A stretch of 64,000 nucleotides of DNA, from positions 46,915 through 110,914 of the forward strand of contig NZ_JAHUXA010000014.1 in the NCBI RefSeq assembly GCF_019218745.1, written 5' to 3'. The notes under the pieces are model-generated. The model searched no databases. It saw nothing but the letters and a program-made list of their open reading frames with translations, and was not told the origin of the DNA. The position numbers and the translations under genes are program-made. Shown here piece by piece: positions 20,706 to 30,624 of this stretch. Position 1 is the stretch's first letter. Every line of letters starts with the position of its first letter. The stretch is from Enterobacter sp. ENT03 (lineage in GTDB: Bacteria > Pseudomonadota > Gammaproteobacteria > Enterobacterales > Enterobacteriaceae).

Positions 20706-23039
20706 ATGATGAATAATTCGCTCTGCCGCATTATTGCGGGTGAACTTCAGGCCAGAACCGAACAGGTAGAATCTGCCGTTCGCCTGCTTGATGAAGGGAA
20801 CACCGTGCCGTTCATTGCACGTTATCGTAAAGAGGTCACCGGCGGTCTGGACGACACGCAATTACGTCAGCTCGAAACCCGTCTTGGCTACCTGCGCGAA
20901 CTGGAAGACCGACGCCAGGCGATCCTCAAATCCATCGGCGAACAGGGCAAGCTGACCGACGAACTGGCTGGCGCCATCAACAGTACGCTGAGCAAAACCG
21001 AACTCGAAGACCTTTACCTGCCCTATAAGCCGAAGCGCCGCACGCGCGGGCAAATCGCCATTGAAGCGGGCCTTGAACCGCTCGCCGATTTACTGTGGAA
21101 CGATCCGTCCCATCACCCGGAAACCGAAGCCGCGAAGTTTGTTGATGCGGATAAAGGCGTGGCTGACACCAAAGCCGCGCTCGACGGCGCGCGTTATATT
21201 CTGATGGAGCGCTTTGCGGAAGACGCGGCGTTGCTGGCGAAAGTGCGTGACTATCTGTGGAAAAACGCGCATCTGGTGGCGACGGTGATTAGCGGCAAAG
21301 AGGAAGAAGGCGCGAAATTCCGCGACTATTTCGATCATCACGAACCTATTAGCAGCGTGCCGTCGCACCGCGCGCTGGCGATGTTCCGTGGCCGCAACGA
21401 AGGCATTCTGCAACTGGCGTTGAACGCCGATCCGCAGTTTGATGAGCCGCCCAAAGAGAGCCACTGCGAACAGATTATTATCGACCATCTCGGTCTGCGC
21501 CTGAACAACGCCCCTGCCGACAGCTGGCGTCGTGGCGTGGTGAGCTGGACGTGGCGCATCAAAGTGCTGATGCACCTCGAAACGGAATTAATGGGCACCG
21601 TGCGCGAGCGCGCCGAAGACGAAGCCATTAACGTGTTCGCCCGTAACCTGCACGATCTGCTGATGGCGGCCCCTGCGGGCCTGCGCGCGACCATGGGCCT
21701 CGATCCGGGCCTGCGCACCGGCGTAAAAGTGGCGGTGGTTGACGGCACCGGCAAGCTGGTCGCAACCGACACCATCTATCCGCATACCGGTCAGGCTGCC
21801 AAAGCCGCCGTTGTAGTCGCCGCGCTGTGCGAAAAACATAACGTTGAACTGGTGGCCATCGGCAACGGTACTGCGTCACGTGAAACCGAGCGTTTCTTCC
21901 TCGATGTGCAAAAGCAGTTCCCGAAAGTGACGGCGCAAAAAGTGATCGTCAGCGAAGCGGGCGCATCCGTCTATTCTGCCTCTGAACTGGCGGCGCTGGA
22001 GTTCCCGGATCTGGATGTCTCTATCCGTGGCGCGGTGTCCATCGCCCGTCGTTTGCAGGATCCGCTGGCGGAGCTGGTGAAGATCGATCCGAAATCCATC
22101 GGGGTGGGTCAGTATCAGCACGATGTCAGCCAGTCACAGCTGGCGCGTAAGCTTGATGCGGTGGTCGAGGACTGCGTAAACGCCGTGGGCGTTGATCTGA
22201 ATACCGCGTCGGTGCCGCTGTTAACCCGCGTGGCGGGCTTAACCCGCATGATGGCGCAAAACATTGTGGCCTGGCGCGATGAAAACGGTCAGTTCCAGAA
22301 CCGCCAGCAGTTGCTGAAGGTGAGTCGTCTGGGACCGAAAGCATTCGAGCAGTGCGCGGGCTTCCTGCGTATTAACCACGGCGATAACCCGCTGGATGCC
22401 TCAACAGTGCACCCGGAAGCCTACCCGGTGGTGGAGCGTATTCTGGCCGCCACCGAGCAATCGCTGCGCGATCTGATGGGTAATGGCAACGAACTGCGCC
22501 AGCTGAAAGCCTCAGACTTCACCGATGAGCGTTTCGGCGTGCCGACGGTGAGCGACATCATCAAAGAGCTGGAAAAACCAGGCCGCGATCCGCGCCCGGA
22601 ATTTAAAACCGCCACCTTCGCCGAAGGCGTGGAAACCATGAACGATCTGCTGCCGGGGATGATCCTCGAAGGCGCGGTGACCAACGTCACCAACTTCGGC
22701 GCGTTTGTGGACATCGGCGTACATCAGGACGGACTGGTACATATCTCCTCGCTGTCCAGTAAGTTTGTCGACGATCCGCACAGCGTGGTGAAAGCCGGCG
22801 ATATTGTGAAAGTGAAGGTCATGGAAGTCGATCTGCCGCGTAAGCGTATCGCTCTGACCATGCGTCTTGACGAACAGCCAGGCGAAACCAGTTCCCGTCG
22901 CGGCAACGGTCCACAGCGCGAGCAGGCCAGCCGCCCGGCAGCACGCGGCGCGGCAAAACCACGTGGTCGTGAAGCTCAGTCTTCCGGCAACAGCGCGATG
23001 ATGGATGCACTGGCAGCGGCAATGGGTAAAAAACGTTAA
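20706..23039 (+). CDS. tex: Tex-family transcription accessory / RNA-binding protein
   Basis: YhgF/Tex protein, a conserved cytosolic nucleic-acid-binding protein related to eukaryotic Spt6. Domain order: N-terminal helical Tex domain ([21 protein letters not shown]), YqgF/RNase H-like domain ([17 protein letters not shown], about 330), helix-hairpin-helix repeats (about 500-560) and a C-terminal S1 domain ([24 protein letters not shown], quoted in part). A basic tail ends AAAMGKKR. 777 residues against 773 in E. coli. Two adjacent ATG codons at 20706 and 20709 are both possible starts. Confidence 0.96.
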   Translation: MMNNSLCRIIAGELQARTEQVESAVRLLDEGNTVPFIARYRKEVTGGLDDTQLRQLETRLGYLRELEDRRQAILKSIGEQGKLTDELAGAINSTLSKTELEDLYLPYKPKRRTRGQIAIEAGLEPLADLLWNDPSHHPETEAAKFVDADKGVADTKAALDGARYILMERFAEDAALLAKVRDYLWKNAHLVATVISGKEEEGAKFRDYFDHHEPISSVPSHRALAMFRGRNEGILQLALNADPQFDEPPKESHCEQIIIDHLGLRLNNAPADSWRRGVVSWTWRIKVLMHLETELMGTVRERAEDEAINVFARNLHDLLMAAPAGLRATMGLDPGLRTGVKVAVVDGTGKLVATDTIYPHTGQAAKAAVVVAALCEKHNVELVAIGNGTASRETERFFLDVQKQFPKVTAQKVIVSEAGASVYSASELAALEFPDLDVSIRGAVSIARRLQDPLAELVKIDPKSIGVGQYQHDVSQSQLARKLDAVVEDCVNAVGVDLNTASVPLLTRVAGLTRMMAQNIVAWRDENGQFQNRQQLLKVSRLGPKAFEQCAGFLRINHGDNPLDASTVHPEAYPVVERILAATEQSLRDLMGNGNELRQLKASDFTDERFGVPTVSDIIKELEKPGRDPRPEFKTATFAEGVETMNDLLPGMILEGAVTNVTNFGAFVDIGVHQDGLVHISSLSSKFVDDPHSVVKAGDIVKVKVMEVDLPRKRIALTMRLDEQPGETSSRRGNGPQREQASRPAARGAAKPRGREAQSSGNSAMMDALAAAMGKKR

Positions 23040-23048
23040 TCTTTTTTC

Positions 23049-23070
23049 GCCCTCTCCTGCGGGAGAGGGC
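23049..23070 (+). repeat. Hairpin repeat after tex
   Basis: Same 9-bp stem (GCCCTCTCC / GGAGAGGGC) as the hairpin after mrcA, with a TGCG loop. A T-run precedes it on the plus strand, but none follows it, so termination on the plus strand is uncertain. Confidence 0.7.
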
Positions 23071-23178
23071 ATTTACGTTAAATAATTAATAAAACTTAAC
23101 AGATCACTATTTTTCACATTATTAACACAATGCGTTAATTCCATATTCATTTCCTTAAAATCATTTCCTCGCTTATTT

Positions 23179-23192
23179 TTGAGCTATATCAA
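23179..23192 (+). promoter_or_regulatory. FNR-like site upstream of feoA
   Basis: TTGAGCTATATCAA matches the FNR consensus TTGAT-N4-ATCAA at nine of ten defined positions. E. coli feoABC is activated by FNR under anaerobic conditions, when ferrous iron prevails, so the site fits its context. Confidence 0.75.
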
Positions 23193-23243
23193 AAGTCCCG
23201 CATATTCATTGCCAATATAACATCCACACACATTTTATCCGTT

Positions 23244-23266
23244 GATGATAAAAACCATTCTCATTA
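23244..23266 (+). promoter_or_regulatory. Fur-box-like site upstream of feoA
   Basis: The GATGATAAAAACCATTCTCAT stretch resembles the 19-bp Fur box (GATAATGATAATCATTATC) by eye, with several matches to overlapping GATAAT-type hexamers. Iron-loaded Fur would repress feo when iron is sufficient. The exact borders are uncertain. Confidence 0.6.
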
Positions 23267-23377
23267 CCATTCTATCAGTTGATTATTTTGTCACCGTCAC
23301 CGGGCTAATCCTTCCCGTCTCCTGAATGATTACGTCGCCCGGCACGCTCCCCTGATTTACAAAACAAAGTAGGTCCT

Positions 23378-23605
23378 ATGGCATTCTCACCTGACAGCGC
23401 GTGGAAAATTACCGGGTTCGCGCCTGAAATCAGCCCGGCTTATCGTCAGAAACTGCTTTCGCTTGGCATGCTGCCCGGCTCGTCATTTAACGTGGTGCGC
23501 GTCGCGCCCTTCGGCGATCCGGTGCATATTGAAACCCGTCGTGTCAGCCTGGTATTACGAAAAAAAGATCTGGCGCTATTAGAAGTAGAAGCCGTATCCC
23601 GTTAA
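23378..23605 (+). CDS. feoA: Ferrous iron transport protein A
   Basis: Small cytosolic SH3-like protein required with FeoB for Fe2+ uptake. 75 residues, as in E. coli, with the family pattern [20 protein letters not shown] and [10 protein letters not shown]. First gene of feoABC; feoB starts 32 bp downstream. Control by the FNR-like and Fur-like sites upstream is inferred. Confidence 0.97.
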   Translation: MAFSPDSAWKITGFAPEISPAYRQKLLSLGMLPGSSFNVVRVAPFGDPVHIETRRVSLVLRKKDLALLEVEAVSR

Positions 23606-23637
23606 TAAGCGACTGACTCACAGAGCGCAGCAACACT

Positions 23638-25959
23638 ATGAAAAAATTAACACTCGGTTTAATTGGTAATCCTAATTCCGGCAAAACAACCTTATTCAAT
23701 CAGTTAACCGGCGCACGTCAGCGTGTCGGTAACTGGGCTGGCGTCACGGTGGAGCGCAAAGAAGGTCTATTCTCCACCACCGATCATGCGGTGACGCTGG
23801 TGGATCTCCCCGGCACCTATTCTCTGACGACCATTTCGTCGCAAACCTCCCTCGATGAACAGATCGCCTGCCACTACATTCTGAGCGGCGATGCAGACAT
23901 GCTGATCAACGTGGTGGATGCCTCTAATCTGGAGCGTAATCTCTACCTGACGTTACAGTTGCTGGAGCTGGGTATTCCCTGCATCGTGGCGCTTAACATG
24001 CTCGACATTGCCGAGAAGCAGAAGATCCGCATCGACATTGACGCATTATCCGCCCGCCTGGGCTGCCCGGTCGTGCCGCTGGTGTCAACGCGCGGGCGCG
24101 GCATCGAAGCCCTCAAGCTTGCGATTGACCGCCACCAGCAGAATCAGGCCATCAGCCTGGTGCACTATGCCCGCCCCCTGCTGCGGGAAGCCGCCACGCT
24201 GGCCGACGCCATGGATATGCAGATGCCGGAACAGCAACGCCGCTGGCTGGCGCTGCAAATGCTGGAAGGTGATATTTACAGCCGTGGCTATGCGGGCGAT
24301 GCGGCGCAGCATCTGCCGGACACGCTGGCCCGTCTTAAAAACGAAATGGACGATCCCGGCCTGCACATCGCTGATGCCCGCTATCAAACTATCGCCGCCA
24401 TGTGTGACGCGGTGAGCAACACCCTAACGGCGGAGCCGGGGCGCTTTACCGCCGCGATGGATAAGATCATCCTCAACCGTGTGCTTGGCCTGCCGATCTT
24501 CCTGCTGGTGATGTACGTCATGTTTGTACTCGCCATTAACATTGGCGGCGCGCTGTCACCCATATTTGACGCCGGTTCCGTCGCCATTTTCGTCCACGGC
24601 ATTCAGTGGATTGGTTATACGCTGCATTTCCCCGACTGGCTGACCATTTTCCTCGCTCAGGGGCTGGGCGGGGGTATCAACACGGTGCTGCCGCTGGTAC
24701 CGCAAATCGGCATGATGTTCCTGTTTCTCTCCTTCCTTGAAGACTCCGGCTATATGGCGCGCGCGGCCTTTGTCATGGATCGCCTGATGCAGTCGCTGGG
24801 CCTGCCGGGCAAATCTTTTGTGCCGCTGATTGTTGGCTTCGGCTGCAACGTGCCGTCAGTCATGGGCGCCCGCACGCTGGATGCCCCGCGTGAGCGTCTG
24901 ATGACTATCATGATGGCGCCTTTTATGTCCTGCGGTGCGCGGCTGGCGATCTTCGCGGTGTTTGCGTCGGCCTTCTTCGGTCAACAGGGTGCGCTGGCGG
25001 TGTTCTCGCTCTATGTGCTGGGGATTGTCATGGCGATCCTCACGGGCCTGATGCTGAAGCACACCATCATGCGCGGCGAAGCCTCGCCCTTTGTGATGGA
25101 ACTGCCGGTGTATCACGTCCCGCACCTGAAAAGCCTGCTGCTGCAAACCTGGCAGCGTCTGAAAGGATTTGTGCTGCGCGCCGGTAAAGTGATTGTGGTG
25201 GTCAGTATTTTCCTCAGCGCCCTGAACAGCTTTACGCTGGGCGGCCAGGCGGCCACCAGCATCAACGATTCGGCGCTGGCGTCGGTCAGCCGGGTGTTCA
25301 CACCATTGCTAAAACCCATCGGCGTGGAGAATGATCACTGGCAGGCCACCGTCGGCCTGTTTACTGGCGCGATGGCCAAAGAAGTGGTGGTCGGCACGCT
25401 CAACTCGCTCTATACCGCGGAAAATATTCAGGAAGCGCCCTTCGATGCCACGCAGTTTAGTGTGTCGGAAGAACTGTTGGGTGCCGCAGAAGAAACCTGG
25501 CAAAGCCTGGTGGACACCTTAAGTCTGAGCACGCTGGCGAACCCCATTGAAGCCAGTAAAGGCGACGGCGAAATGGCTACGGGATCAATGGGGGTGATGA
25601 GCGAGAAATTTGGCAGCCCGGCGGCGGCCTACAGCTACCTGATCTTCGTGCTGCTCTATATCCCCTGCATTTCGGTGATGGGCGCCATTGCCCGTGAAGC
25701 GAGCCGCGGCTGGATGGGCTTCTCGATCCTCTGGGGGCTGAACATTGCTTATTCCCTTGCAACCGTATTTTATCAGACGGCTACCTTTAGCCAGCACCCG
25801 CGCTACAGCCTGGTCTGTATCCTCGCGGTGATCCTGTTTAACGTGCTGGTGATTGGCGGCCTGCGCCGCGCCAGAAGCCGGGTGAACGTCGACCTGCTGG
25901 CGACCCGCAAACAGCTTGCCCGCTGCTGCGAAGCCAGTACCGGCAGTGACTGTCACTAA
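23638..25959 (+). CDS. feoB: Ferrous iron transporter FeoB
   Basis: Inner-membrane Fe2+ permease with a cytosolic G domain. G1 is GNPNSGKT at residues 10-17, G3 is DLPGTYSL and G4 is NMLD. A helical GDI domain (about 170-270) follows, then a polytopic membrane part with two Gate motifs and the cysteine-containing GFGCNVP and CGARL. The C-terminus is Cys-rich ([10 protein letters not shown]). 773 residues, the same as in E. coli. Followed by feoC after 11 bp. Confidence 0.98.
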   Translation: MKKLTLGLIGNPNSGKTTLFNQLTGARQRVGNWAGVTVERKEGLFSTTDHAVTLVDLPGTYSLTTISSQTSLDEQIACHYILSGDADMLINVVDASNLERNLYLTLQLLELGIPCIVALNMLDIAEKQKIRIDIDALSARLGCPVVPLVSTRGRGIEALKLAIDRHQQNQAISLVHYARPLLREAATLADAMDMQMPEQQRRWLALQMLEGDIYSRGYAGDAAQHLPDTLARLKNEMDDPGLHIADARYQTIAAMCDAVSNTLTAEPGRFTAAMDKIILNRVLGLPIFLLVMYVMFVLAINIGGALSPIFDAGSVAIFVHGIQWIGYTLHFPDWLTIFLAQGLGGGINTVLPLVPQIGMMFLFLSFLEDSGYMARAAFVMDRLMQSLGLPGKSFVPLIVGFGCNVPSVMGARTLDAPRERLMTIMMAPFMSCGARLAIFAVFASAFFGQQGALAVFSLYVLGIVMAILTGLMLKHTIMRGEASPFVMELPVYHVPHLKSLLLQTWQRLKGFVLRAGKVIVVVSIFLSALNSFTLGGQAATSINDSALASVSRVFTPLLKPIGVENDHWQATVGLFTGAMAKEVVVGTLNSLYTAENIQEAPFDATQFSVSEELLGAAEETWQSLVDTLSLSTLANPIEASKGDGEMATGSMGVMSEKFGSPAAAYSYLIFVLLYIPCISVMGAIAREASRGWMGFSILWGLNIAYSLATVFYQTATFSQHPRYSLVCILAVILFNVLVIGGLRRARSRVNVDLLATRKQLARCCEASTGSDCH

Positions 25960-25970
25960 GGAGACGCGCC

Positions 25971-26207
25971 ATGGCTTCACTGTTTGAGATCCGCGATATG
26001 CTGGCCCTGCATGGCAAAATGGAGGCCTGCACCCTGAGCAACGCGCTGCAGACGCCGCTGGCGATGATGGAAGCGATGCTGGGACGGATGGAAGCGCTGG
26101 GAAAAGCCCGGCGCGTGCAGGAAGATCCAGGCGGCTGTCTGAGTGGGCAATGCCGGGAGTGTCCTGACGGGAAAGCCTGTCTGCGGGAGTGGTGGATGTT
26201 GTGCTGA
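25971..26207 (+). CDS. feoC: FeoC, winged-helix partner of FeoB
   Basis: Small winged-helix protein thought to bind FeoB; in Salmonella it protects FeoB from FtsH proteolysis. 78 residues. The Cys cluster [15 protein letters not shown] is the proposed Fe-S-binding region. The ribosome site GGAGACGCGCC precedes the ATG. Last gene of feoABC; a short inverted repeat CAGGCGGATCG/CGATCCGCCTG lies just after the stop (about 26213-26234) and may be the operon terminator. Confidence 0.95.
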   Translation: MASLFEIRDMLALHGKMEACTLSNALQTPLAMMEAMLGRMEALGKARRVQEDPGGCLSGQCRECPDGKACLREWWMLC

Positions 26208-26240
26208 CAGACAGGCGGATCGACGATCCGCCTGCTGCTG

Positions 26241-26510
26241 TTATTTATAGACGTCTGCGGTAGCGTGAATGTCTTTGCCGGTTTTATCGGCGCTGGTCAC
26301 CACGAAATACTTCCCGCCCAGCTCATCGGCCTTTTTAGTGATTTCTTCGCGTGCGTCCATAGGCGCAGTGCTTTCGGACGCCGTCACCGTGCCAATTTTG
26401 GTCAGATTCATCTCTTTGACTTTATCTTTCTGCAACTCTTCTGCTGCAAACACGCCAAATGACAGCGAACCAATAACCAGAGACGCGACAATACCAGTAG
26501 CAAGTTTCAT
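26241..26510 (-). CDS. DUF1471 (YdgH/BhsA/McbA-like) periplasmic protein
   Basis: Small secreted protein of the family that includes BhsA, McbA and YhcN, often induced by stress and linked to biofilm or acid responses. 89 residues: signal peptide (MKLATGIVASLVIGSLSFGVFA, with cleavage likely before AEELQ) and one DUF1471 domain with the family patterns IGTVTASES, ADELGGKYFVV and IHATADVYK. Strong ribosome site (AAGGAG) upstream. E. coli K-12 has yhgA at this place instead, so this is genus-specific content. I cannot assign a specific paralogue name. Confidence 0.88.
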   Translation of the reverse strand: MKLATGIVASLVIGSLSFGVFAAEELQKDKVKEMNLTKIGTVTASESTAPMDAREEITKKADELGGKYFVVTSADKTGKDIHATADVYK

Positions 26511-26628
26511 AGGCTTAACTCCTTTAAGGTGGTGGTTCTAAGGTCATTACGCTTTTCACCCACAAAGCCGCAGTGACAACCTTAAGTATTAACGTCAGTT
26601 GATTATTTCGCCACCCGCCCGCGGCGTG

Positions 26629-27402
26629 TCAGGCCAGCGATGCTGTAAAGTCGAGCAGCGCCTGGCAAAAATCCTGCGGATGAGAAATAAAAGGCGCATG
26701 GGCAGCTTTCGGGAAGATAACCGAGCGGCTGGCAGGCCACGCCTCGTCGAGCAATGCGGCGATTTTACGCGGCACCAGGCCATCAAGGCGACCATAAAGC
26801 CGCAGGAACGGCAGCGGCAGCGACGCCAGCGGCAGACGCAAATCGGCGGTTTTGAGGATCTCCAGACCGCCATTAAGGACGGCTTCGCCCGGCATCGGCA
26901 GCGCCAGCACGGCGCTTTTCAGTTTGCGGGCATCCGCTCGGGCCGTTTCCGTACCCAGCGTTTGTAGCGCCAGAAAACGTTCTACGGTGCGCTGAAAATC
27001 CTCGCTCAGTTGGCGCTGAAAACCAGACAGTACGTCTGGCTTAATGCCCGGCCAGTCATCCCCGGCGCAAAAACAGGGGGAAGACGCGACGGTGACCAGC
27101 GCCTGCACGCGCTGCGGAGCGCTGAGCGCCGCCTGGCTTGCTACCAGCCCGCCCAGGCTCCAGCCCAGCCAGATGGCGCTCTCCGGCGCGCGGGCCAGCA
27201 CCGCATCCGTCATCTGCGCAAGGGTCAGCGCCCCAAAGCCGTTGCTACGACCATAACCCGGCAGATCCACCAGATGCAGCGTAAAATGCGGCGCGAGTTC
27301 CGCAATAATGCAATCCCATACCTGCGCATTCAGTCCCCATCCGTGCAGCAGCACAAGATGACACTTTCCTTCTCCTTTGGTTTCCCACCACAGGTCATTC
27401 AT
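26629..27402 (-). CDS. bioH: Pimeloyl-ACP methyl ester carboxylesterase BioH
   Basis: Alpha/beta-hydrolase that removes the methyl group from pimeloyl-ACP methyl ester, ending the FAS-II phase of biotin synthesis. The nucleophile Ser82 is in GWSLGG, the acid Asp lies in YGRLDGLVP and the His in [11 protein letters not shown]; the oxyanion region HGWGLN is near residue 20. 257 residues against 256 in E. coli. Divergent from gntX, with only 37 bp between start codons. Confidence 0.97.
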   Translation of the reverse strand: MNDLWWETKGEGKCHLVLLHGWGLNAQVWDCIIAELAPHFTLHLVDLPGYGRSNGFGALTLAQMTDAVLARAPESAIWLGWSLGGLVASQAALSAPQRVQALVTVASSPCFCAGDDWPGIKPDVLSGFQRQLSEDFQRTVERFLALQTLGTETARADARKLKSAVLALPMPGEAVLNGGLEILKTADLRLPLASLPLPFLRLYGRLDGLVPRKIAALLDEAWPASRSVIFPKAAHAPFISHPQDFCQALLDFTASLA

Positions 27403-27439
27403 CAGTTAGGCTTCTCTTCAGTCAACAGGGAGGGGAGCT

Positions 27440-28123
27440 ATGCTATCAGTGCCTGGCTTATGCTGGCTATGCCGAATGCCGCTGGCGCTCGCCGCGTGGG
27501 GTATCTGTTCGGTGTGCTGTCGTGCGCTGTTCATCACGCAGACCGTCTGCCCGCAATGTGGTTTACCGGCGGCCTTTGCCATGCTGCCGTGTGGTCGCTG
27601 CCTGCAAAAACCGCCGCCATGGCAGCAACTGGTGATGGTGAATGCCTATGCGCCGCCGCTCAGTTCGCTTGTCCAGCGGCTGAAATTCTCCCGCCAGCCG
27701 GAAGTCGGTCAGGCGCTGGCACGCCTGCTGCTGTTGGCGGTTCTGAAGGCCCACCGCGAGCGGGGATTACCGTGGCCCGATCGGTTAATCAGCGTGCCGC
27801 TCCACTCTCGCCGCCAGTGGCGCAGGGGATTTAACCAGGATGATACGCTCTGCCGCCCGCTCGCGCGCTGGCTGTCCTGCGCCTGGGAGAGCACGGCAAT
27901 TACGCGTGTGCGCGCCACCCCCGCCCAGCATCAGCTCAGCGCCAGGCGGCGTAAACATAACCTGCGCCATGCCTTTCGCCTTGAATTACCGGTACGCGGT
28001 CTCCATATCGCTATCGTGGATGATGTCGTCACTACCGGCAGCACCGTCGCAGAAATTACTCAGCTGCTTTTACGCAGCGGCGCGGCGACTGTTCAGGTAT
28101 GGTGCCTGTGTCGAACCTTGTAG
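27440..28123 (+). CDS. gntX: ComF/GntX-family phosphoribosyltransferase-like protein
   Basis: Homologue of ComF competence proteins; the E. coli protein is needed to use DNA as a carbon source. The N-terminal zinc-ribbon-type part has CWLC, CSVCC, CPQC and CGRC pairs (residues 8-55). A PRT-like domain ends with the PRPP-binding motif VDDVVTTGST near residue 192. 227 residues, the same as in E. coli. GGAGGGG ribosome site before the ATG. Together with the hof genes in this window it makes a second DNA-uptake-related locus. Confidence 0.95.
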   Translation: MLSVPGLCWLCRMPLALAAWGICSVCCRALFITQTVCPQCGLPAAFAMLPCGRCLQKPPPWQQLVMVNAYAPPLSSLVQRLKFSRQPEVGQALARLLLLAVLKAHRERGLPWPDRLISVPLHSRRQWRRGFNQDDTLCRPLARWLSCAWESTAITRVRATPAQHQLSARRRKHNLRHAFRLELPVRGLHIAIVDDVVTTGSTVAEITQLLLRSGAATVQVWCLCRTL

Positions 28124-28181
28124 AGCCTCGATGATGGGCGTATTATAACCAGGTAAAATAGTCAACTATTAGGCCATTGCT

Positions 28182-28757
28182 ATGATCCATATTTCCGACG
28201 CTGCACAAGCGCACTTTGCCAAACTGCTGGCAAATCAGGAAGAAGGAACACAAATCCGCGTATTTGTGATTAATCCGGGTACCCCAAACGCTGAATGTGG
28301 CGTCTCTTACTGCCCGCCGGACGCAGTGGAAGCTTCTGACACCGCCCTGAAATTTGATCTGCTGACGGCGTATGTCGATGAGTTGAGCGCGCCGTATCTG
28401 GACGATGCGGAGATCGATTTTGTTACCGATCAGCTGGGTTCGCAGCTGACGCTGAAAGCACCGAACGCCAAAATGCGTAAAGTGTCTGAGGATGCGCCGC
28501 TGATGGAGCGCGTCGATTATATGATCCAGTCGCAGGTTAACCCGCAGCTGGCCGGTCACGGTGGCCGCGTTACGCTGATGGAAATCACGGAAGAAGGCTA
28601 CGCCATTTTGCAGTTCGGCGGCGGTTGTAACGGCTGTTCAATGGTCGATGTGACCCTGAAAGAAGGGATCGAGAAGCAGCTGCTGAACGAATTCCCGGAA
28701 CTGAAAGGCGTGCGCGATTTGACCGAACACCAGCGCGGCGAACACTCTTACTACTGA
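28182..28757 (+). CDS. nfuA: Fe-S cluster carrier NfuA
   Basis: Cytosolic carrier that delivers [4Fe-4S] clusters under stress and restores lipoyl synthase. An A-type-like N-terminal domain (1-~95, lacking the canonical three Cys) is fused to a C-terminal Nfu domain with Cys149 and Cys152 in [11 protein letters not shown]. 191 residues as in E. coli. Codirectional with gntX, 58 bp downstream. Confidence 0.98.
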   Translation: MIHISDAAQAHFAKLLANQEEGTQIRVFVINPGTPNAECGVSYCPPDAVEASDTALKFDLLTAYVDELSAPYLDDAEIDFVTDQLGSQLTLKAPNAKMRKVSEDAPLMERVDYMIQSQVNPQLAGHGGRVTLMEITEEGYAILQFGGGCNGCSMVDVTLKEGIEKQLLNEFPELKGVRDLTEHQRGEHSYY

Positions 28758-28767
28758 TGCCCTTCCC

Positions 28768-28993
28768 CGCCCGGTGGCGCTTCGCTTACCGGGCCTACAT
28801 ATCGATACCTTCCCTGCACCGTAGTGCTTCGCTTACCGGGCCTACATATTGATACTTTCTCGGCACCATAATGCTTCGCTTACTTGCCCTACGTATTGAT
28901 ACCTTCCCTGCACGCTTACCGGGCTTACGTGGTATTGCATAATACATACGTGCGGCATTTCGTAGGCCGGGTAAGCGCAGCGCCACCCGGCAA
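28768..28993. repeat. Decaying tandem REP array, 47-bp period, with one inverted unit
   Basis: The core CTTCGCTTACCGGGCCTAC recurs at a spacing of exactly 47 bases (anchor TTC at 28781, 28828 and 28875). The third copy has mutated GGGCC to TGCCC. A fourth (about 28909-28929) has lost 11 bases. An inverted unit (CGTAGGCCGGGTAAGCGCAG) follows at 28961-28993. This is a BIME-like arrangement between nfuA and gntT. The linker AT-GATAC-TTCCCTGCA is part of the repeat. Confidence 0.85.
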
Positions 28994-29086
28994 CACCTAG
29001 ACAAAAATTTAACATTCTATTCTTCAGAATTTGACCCACCTCGCAATTCTCACATTTACCCGGCGCGGGCCATTCTCATTCCTTAT

Positions 29087-29102
29087 ATGTTACCCGTATC
29101 AT
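29087..29102 (+). promoter_or_regulatory. GntR operator upstream of gntT (first)
   Basis: ATGTTACCCGTATCAT is close to the palindromic GntR operator ATGTTA-N4-TAACAT, with one deviation in the right arm. The regulator GntR is encoded at 54497-55492 in this window. Confidence 0.8.
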
Positions 29103-29201
29103 TTGCAGCAGTACTGCATCAATGCAAAACGGCCAGCTAAACTGTTGTTCAAATCTAAATGCAGGCCAGGACAGTGCGATGCGTTCTCTGTTCCTCTTCG
29201 G

Positions 29202-29214
29202 GATAACCGTTACC
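29202..29214 (+). promoter_or_regulatory. Possible second GntR operator before gntT
   Basis: GATAACCGTTACC is a shorter, weaker GntR-like palindrome about 115 bases downstream of the first. E. coli gntT also has two operators spaced about this far apart, where looping is thought to strengthen repression. Weaker evidence than for the first site. Confidence 0.5.
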
Positions 29215-29265
29215 GCCCGTCACAGGGCCAACGTTACCCATAACAAATTAAAGGCCAGGTAAATC

Positions 29266-30582
29266 ATGCCATTAGTCATCGTTGCTATCGGTGTTGTCTT
29301 GTTACTGTTGTTAATGATCCGTTTTAAATTAAACGGATTTATTGCCTTGATCCTGGTGGCCCTCGCTGTCGGACTGATGCAGGGCATGCCAGTGGACAAG
29401 GTGATCGCCTCTATTAAAGCGGGTGTCGGCGGTACGCTCGGCAGCCTTGCGCTGATCATGGGCTTCGGCGCTATGCTCGGCAAACTGCTGGCAGACTGCG
29501 GTGGGGCGCAGCGCATTGCCACCACGCTTATTGATAAGTTTGGTCAGAAATACATTCAGTGGGCGGTTGTGCTGACCGGTTTTACCGTCGGTTTTGCGCT
29601 GTTTTATGAAGTGGGCTTCGTGCTGCTGCTGCCGCTGGTGTTCACCATTGCCGCGAAAGCGCGTGTGCCGCTGCTGTATGTGGGCGTTCCGATGGCGGCG
29701 GCGCTCTCCGTGACCCACGGCTTCCTGCCGCCGCACCCAGGCCCGACCGCTATCGCCACTATCTTCCATGCCGATATGGGTAAAACGCTGCTCTACGGTA
29801 CGCTGCTGGCGATCCCGACCGTCATTCTGGCAGGTCCGGTGTATGCGCGCTTCCTGAAAAAGATTGATAAGCCGATCCCGGAAGGTCTGTATAACGCCAA
29901 AACCTTCAGCGAAGCAGAAATGCCGAGCTTTGGCGTCAGCGTCTGGACCTCGCTGGTACCGGTGATCCTGATGGCGGGCCGTGCGATTGCAGAAATGGTG
30001 CTGCCGAAAGGGCATCCGCTGCTGGCGTACGCTGAGTTCTTCGGCGACCCGGTAATGGCAACGTTGATTGCCGTGCTGATCGCCATCTTCACCTTTGGCC
30101 TGAACCGCGGTCGTTCAATGGATGATGTGACCGACACCATCACCTCTTCCATCAAAATCATCGCCATGATGCTGCTGATCATCGGCGGTGGCGGCGCATT
30201 CAAACAGGTGCTGGTCGACAGCGGCGTGGATAAATACATCGCCGCCATGATGCACTCCACCAACTTGTCGCCAATCTTTATGGCCTGGTCGATTGCCGCG
30301 GTACTGCGTATTGCGCTGGGTTCGGCCACGGTCGCTGCGATTACGGCTGGCGGCATTGCTGCACCGCTGATCGCCACCACTGGCGTCAGCCCTGAACTGA
30401 TGGTTATCGCGGTGGGTTCCGGTAGCGTGATTTTCTCCCACGTAAACGATCCGGGCTTCTGGCTGTTCAAGGAGTACTTCAACCTGACTATCGGTGAAAC
30501 CATGAAGTCATGGTCGGCGCTGGAAACCATTATTTCGGTATGTGGTCTGGTAGGCTGTCTGCTGCTGGCTGCGGTGATTTAA
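29266..30582 (+). CDS. gntT: High-affinity gluconate:H+ symporter GntT
   Basis: Inner-membrane gluconate permease of the Gnt family; brings in gluconate for GntK (53838-54359). 438 residues, as in E. coli, with about 12-14 hydrophobic segments and family motifs such as FYEVGFVLLLPL and HGFLPPHPGPTA. The gene is preceded by GntR operators and so is expected to be induced by gluconate. Monocistronic, convergent with malQ, and separated from it by a hairpin. Confidence 0.97.
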   Translation: MPLVIVAIGVVLLLLLMIRFKLNGFIALILVALAVGLMQGMPVDKVIASIKAGVGGTLGSLALIMGFGAMLGKLLADCGGAQRIATTLIDKFGQKYIQWAVVLTGFTVGFALFYEVGFVLLLPLVFTIAAKARVPLLYVGVPMAAALSVTHGFLPPHPGPTAIATIFHADMGKTLLYGTLLAIPTVILAGPVYARFLKKIDKPIPEGLYNAKTFSEAEMPSFGVSVWTSLVPVILMAGRAIAEMVLPKGHPLLAYAEFFGDPVMATLIAVLIAIFTFGLNRGRSMDDVTDTITSSIKIIAMMLLIIGGGGAFKQVLVDSGVDKYIAAMMHSTNLSPIFMAWSIAAVLRIALGSATVAAITAGGIAAPLIATTGVSPELMVIAVGSGSVIFSHVNDPGFWLFKEYFNLTIGETMKSWSALETIISVCGLVGCLLLAAVI

Positions 30583-30593
30583 CATTAATTCTT

Positions 30594-30620
30594 TGCCCCT
30601 CTCCAGCCGGAGAGGGGCAA
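30594..30620. terminator. Hairpin between convergent gntT and malQ
   Basis: Stem TGCCCCTCTCC / GGAGAGGGGCA with an AGCC loop, a member of the dispersed hairpin family of this window. The position between two convergent stops suggests a bidirectional transcription barrier, although the U-tracts are poor. Confidence 0.6.
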
Positions 30621-30624
30621 CCTG

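Larger units (their letters stand above)
23040..23377. other. tex-feoA intergenic region
   Basis: 338 bp, markedly AT-rich from 23072 on. It begins with the hairpin after tex, then carries an FNR-like site and a Fur-like site (listed separately) ahead of feoA. The Shine-Dalgarno for feoA is AGTAGGT at about 23367. Confidence 0.6.
28758..29265. other. nfuA-gntT intergenic region
   Basis: 508 bp without a gene. The first half is an array of REP-type repeats (28768-28993). The second half is the gntT promoter region with two candidate GntR operators (listed separately). A TCACA half-site at about 29050 could be part of a CRP box, but the other half is not recognisable. Confidence 0.6.

Noticed and set aside
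27010..27834. 274-codon plus-strand frame spanning bioH and the start of gntX
   Set aside because: It overlaps two well-supported genes in wrong frames and crosses their promoter region; no similarity visible.
28768..28993. Possible CRISPR array because of regular 47-base spacing
   Set aside because: The whole unit repeats, with no unique spacers; the core is a REP palindrome, one unit is inverted, and no cas gene is near.
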